15,696 bases of DNA from Fidelibacterota bacterium (lineage in GTDB: Bacteria > Fidelibacterota > Marinisomatia > SCGC-AAA003-L08 > D37C17). Under the pieces are notes generated by a model. It saw only the letters and a list, made by a program, of their open reading frames with translations. It had not been told where the DNA came from and made no database searches. Both the position numbers and the translations under genes were made by a program. Where the stretch lies: NCBI GenBank assembly GCA_018671635.1, contig JABHHG010000216.1, forward strand, positions 1-15,696, read 5' to 3'. Positions 13,465 through 15,696 of the stretch are shown piece after piece (the stretch's first letter is position 1; every line of letters begins with the position of its first letter).

Positions 13465-15696
13465 TGAAGGAAAATTTTTCAAAAGGTGTTCAAAAAATAT
13501 TAAAATTTGCAAAGGAAGAGGCGGTTCGCCTTGGGCATAGCTATGTTGGATCTGAGCATTTATTGTTAGGTATAATTAAAAACAATAAAGGTAATGCTGC
13601 CAGCATTCTTGTTGCAATTGGCTGTGATCTTGAGGAAATGAAGGGCATGATTGAGGAGATGGCCAAACCGAGTGGTGGGACAATGACGCTTGGTCATTTG
13701 CCCCTAACCCGTCGTGCTGAAAGAATTTTGAGAACTACTTTCAGTGAGGCTCAGTCAATGGAGATGGATCTTGCAAACCAAAGCCATCTTTTGCTCGCAC
13801 TTTTAAGGGAAGATGAAGGGTTAGCCACTGAGATTCTTTCTGCTTTTAGTGTAGACTATGAGCTCTTATCTACATTCATTGCATCTGGTCCATCTAAAAA
13901 AGATAAAAAGGGTAGTGGTAAAAAATCTACCACACCTACATTAGATATGTTTAGTAGAGATATTTCACGGATGGCGCAAGATGGAAAATTGGATCCCGTA
14001 ATAGGGCGCTCCCTTGAAATTGAAAGAGTTGCGCAAATTTTATCTAGAAGAAAAAAAAATAATCCAGTATTGATTGGTGAGCCTGGTGTAGGTAAAACGG
14101 CTATAATTGAAGGTTTGGCTTTACGTATTAATGACAAAACAGTACCTCGTATACTTTGGGGACAACGCGTTGTTGCACTTGATTTAGCAGGATTAATTGC
14201 TGGCACCAAATACAGAGGTCAATTCGAAGAGCGAATGAGAACATTAATGATGGAACTGGAATCTTGCAGTGATGTTATTGTTTTTATCGATGAACTACAT
14301 ACGTTAGTTGGTGCTGGTGGAGCTACAGGGTCATTAGATGCAGCTAATATGTTTAAACCTGCTTTAGCTAGAGGTGATATACAAGTAGTGGGGGCAACTA
14401 CCCTTAATGAGTTTAGGAAGCATATCGAAAAAGATGGTGCCTTAGAAAGAAGATTCCAAAAGGTCTTAGTGAACCCCCCTTCTATAGAAGACACGATTAA
14501 TATCCTAAATGGCATCAAGGAGAAATATGAATTGCACCATCAAGTTAAGTTAAATGAAAAGGCAATTTCAGCATGCGTAAAGTTGAGTGATAGATATATA
14601 ACAGATAAATATCTACCCGATAAAGCGATCGATGTTATGGATGAAGTGGGTTCACGCGTTCATATTAGTAATATTAATGTGCCAGATAAAATACTGAAAT
14701 TAGAGAAACAGGTGATATCAACACGAAAGAAGAAAGAAGATGTGATTGCCAAACAAAAATTTGAAAAGGCAGCAGAACTTCGCGATAAAGAGCGGATATT
14801 GGCAGAGAAATTAACTAAAGTTCAGGCCGAATGGCATCAAGAAGAAGAGGTAAATAGACCCGAAATAACGGAAGACGACGTTGCTGATGTTGTCTCTATG
14901 ATTACAGGTATTCCGCTTCAAAAGGTTGCTGAAAATGAATCTAATAGGCTTCTTAATCTTGATACAATTTTGAAGAAAGAAATTATTGGACAAAATGAAG
15001 CTATAGAAAAATTAACCCAAGCTATTTTGCGTGCACGTGCTGGACTAAAAAATCCAAATCATCCTATAGGTTCATTCATATTTTTAGGCCCTACTGGTGT
15101 TGGAAAAACTGAACTAGCTAAAGTTTTGGCACATGAATTATTTACCAATGATGAAGCACTAATTAAAATTGACATGTCAGAATATATGGAGCGTTATAAC
15201 GTTTCAAGATTAATTGGTGCGCCTCCAGGATACGTTGGATACGAAGAGGGTGGGCAATTAACTGAGAAGGTTAGACGAAATCCATATTCAGTAATTTTGT
15301 TTGACGAAATTGAAAAAGCACATAGAGATGTATTTAATATTCTATTACAAATTCTTGATGAAGGTAGAGTGACAGATAGTTTAGGGCGAGTTATTGATTT
15401 TAGAAATACTGTAATTATCATGACTTCAAATATTGGAACTCGGAATATCAACTCTTCACAAATAGGGTTTTCGAAGGGTACTCCTCAGGATGCACAAAAT
15501 CATGGTTATGATATCATGAAGGAAGTTAAAAAATATTTTATTCCTGAATTCTTAAATAGAATCGATGATATTATAGTATTTAACTCATTAAGTATCAAAA
15601 ACTTATATGATATTATTGAGCTTCAGCTTAAAGATCTTCATTCTAATCTTACTAACAAAAATAATAAGTTAAAAGTTACTAAGACAGCAAAAGACA
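13464..15696 (+). CDS. clpC: ATP-dependent Clp protease ATP-binding subunit ClpC (3' end outside window)
   Basis: This class I Clp/Hsp100 unfoldase feeds substrates to ClpP. The window holds 744 codons; about 70-110 residues are probably missing at the C-terminus. Order of parts: N-terminal repeat domain with two Clp_N repeats (about 1-140), a lysine-rich linker (144-158), and AAA domain 1 with Walker A GEPGVGKT (205-212), pore loop GTKYRGQFEER (247-257), Walker B VIVFIDE (271-277) and LERRFQ (327-332). A middle domain carries a UVR motif (about 428-450, AKQKFEKAAELRDKE), the mark of ClpC. AAA domain 2 has Walker A GPTGVGKT (542-549), GYVGYEEGG (589-597) and Walker B VILFDE (610-615). An IGF tripeptide at 667-669 is the expected ClpP-docking loop. 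AGGGA at 13452-13456 supports ATG 13464, which overlaps the lolD stop by 1 nt. Confidence 0.95.
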   Translation, partial: MKENFSKGVQKILKFAKEEAVRLGHSYVGSEHLLLGIIKNNKGNAASILVAIGCDLEEMKGMIEEMAKPSGGTMTLGHLPLTRRAERILRTTFSEAQSMEMDLANQSHLLLALLREDEGLATEILSAFSVDYELLSTFIASGPSKKDKKGSGKKSTTPTLDMFSRDISRMAQDGKLDPVIGRSLEIERVAQILSRRKKNNPVLIGEPGVGKTAIIEGLALRINDKTVPRILWGQRVVALDLAGLIAGTKYRGQFEERMRTLMMELESCSDVIVFIDELHTLVGAGGATGSLDAANMFKPALARGDIQVVGATTLNEFRKHIEKDGALERRFQKVLVNPPSIEDTINILNGIKEKYELHHQVKLNEKAISACVKLSDRYITDKYLPDKAIDVMDEVGSRVHISNINVPDKILKLEKQVISTRKKKEDVIAKQKFEKAAELRDKERILAEKLTKVQAEWHQEEEVNRPEITEDDVADVVSMITGIPLQKVAENESNRLLNLDTILKKEIIGQNEAIEKLTQAILRARAGLKNPNHPIGSFIFLGPTGVGKTELAKVLAHELFTNDEALIKIDMSEYMERYNVSRLIGAPPGYVGYEEGGQLTEKVRRNPYSVILFDEIEKAHRDVFNILLQILDEGRVTDSLGRVIDFRNTVIIMTSNIGTRNINSSQIGFSKGTPQDAQNHGYDIMKEVKKYFIPEFLNRIDDIIVFNSLSIKNLYDIIELQLKDLHSNLTNKNNKLKVTKTAKD

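Noticed and set aside
13856..14518. Two minus-strand open frames (117 and 99 codons) opposite clpC
   Set aside because: The plus strand encodes unbroken ClpC with both Walker motifs of the first AAA domain; the minus-strand products show no domains.

Overview
This window is a gene-dense bacterial stretch of 15.7 kb, A+T-rich (about one third G+C by eye). Every gene I can support lies on the + strand and runs left to right. Both ends are cut. The left edge holds the tail of a probable methylmalonyl-CoA-mutase-type large subunit, and the right edge cuts ClpC after 744 codons. I see no tRNA, rRNA, mobile element, CRISPR array or attachment site.

Layout. (1) At 2-1407 are the mutase tail and, 11 nt downstream, a GCS2-family carboxylate-amine ligase (glutamate-cysteine ligase-like). 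(2) An 82-nt gap follows, the only sizeable intergenic space. (3) From 1490 to the right edge there are twelve genes with gaps of at most 13 nt or overlaps of 1-11 nt, so probably one long transcription unit. They are a type II (archaeal-type) glyceraldehyde-3-phosphate dehydrogenase homologue, a glyoxalase-II-like metallo-beta-lactamase-fold hydrolase, tilS, hpt, ftsH, folP, prfB, lysS, two LolC/LolE-type permeases, lolD, and clpC.

Most of the run is housekeeping. tilS-hpt-ftsH is a neighbourhood known from many bacteria, and prfB-lysS is also a known pair. tilS, prfB and lysS serve translation fidelity and supply, hpt and folP serve nucleotide and folate metabolism, ftsH and clpC are AAA+ quality-control machines, and the Lol-type ABC transporter implies a diderm cell that sorts lipoproteins to an outer membrane. 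The first three genes around the gap (ligase, GAPDH-II homologue, MBL hydrolase) are the least routine part. Their chemistries could fit thiol or aldehyde metabolism, but that is only inference.

Organism. A low-GC Gram-negative (diderm) bacterium, probably marine or planktonic. The mix of an archaeal-type GAPDH homologue, Lol system, ClpC with a UVR motif, and an RF2 gene without programmed frameshift would fit Candidatus Marinimicrobia (SAR406) or another lineage near the FCB group. This is a low-confidence guess from gene content only.

No clearly new multi-gene system is visible. The points best worth a second look are the apparent ATT start of the MBL hydrolase, the bacterial type II GAPDH homologue with an altered catalytic loop, and the possible functional link among the first three complete genes.
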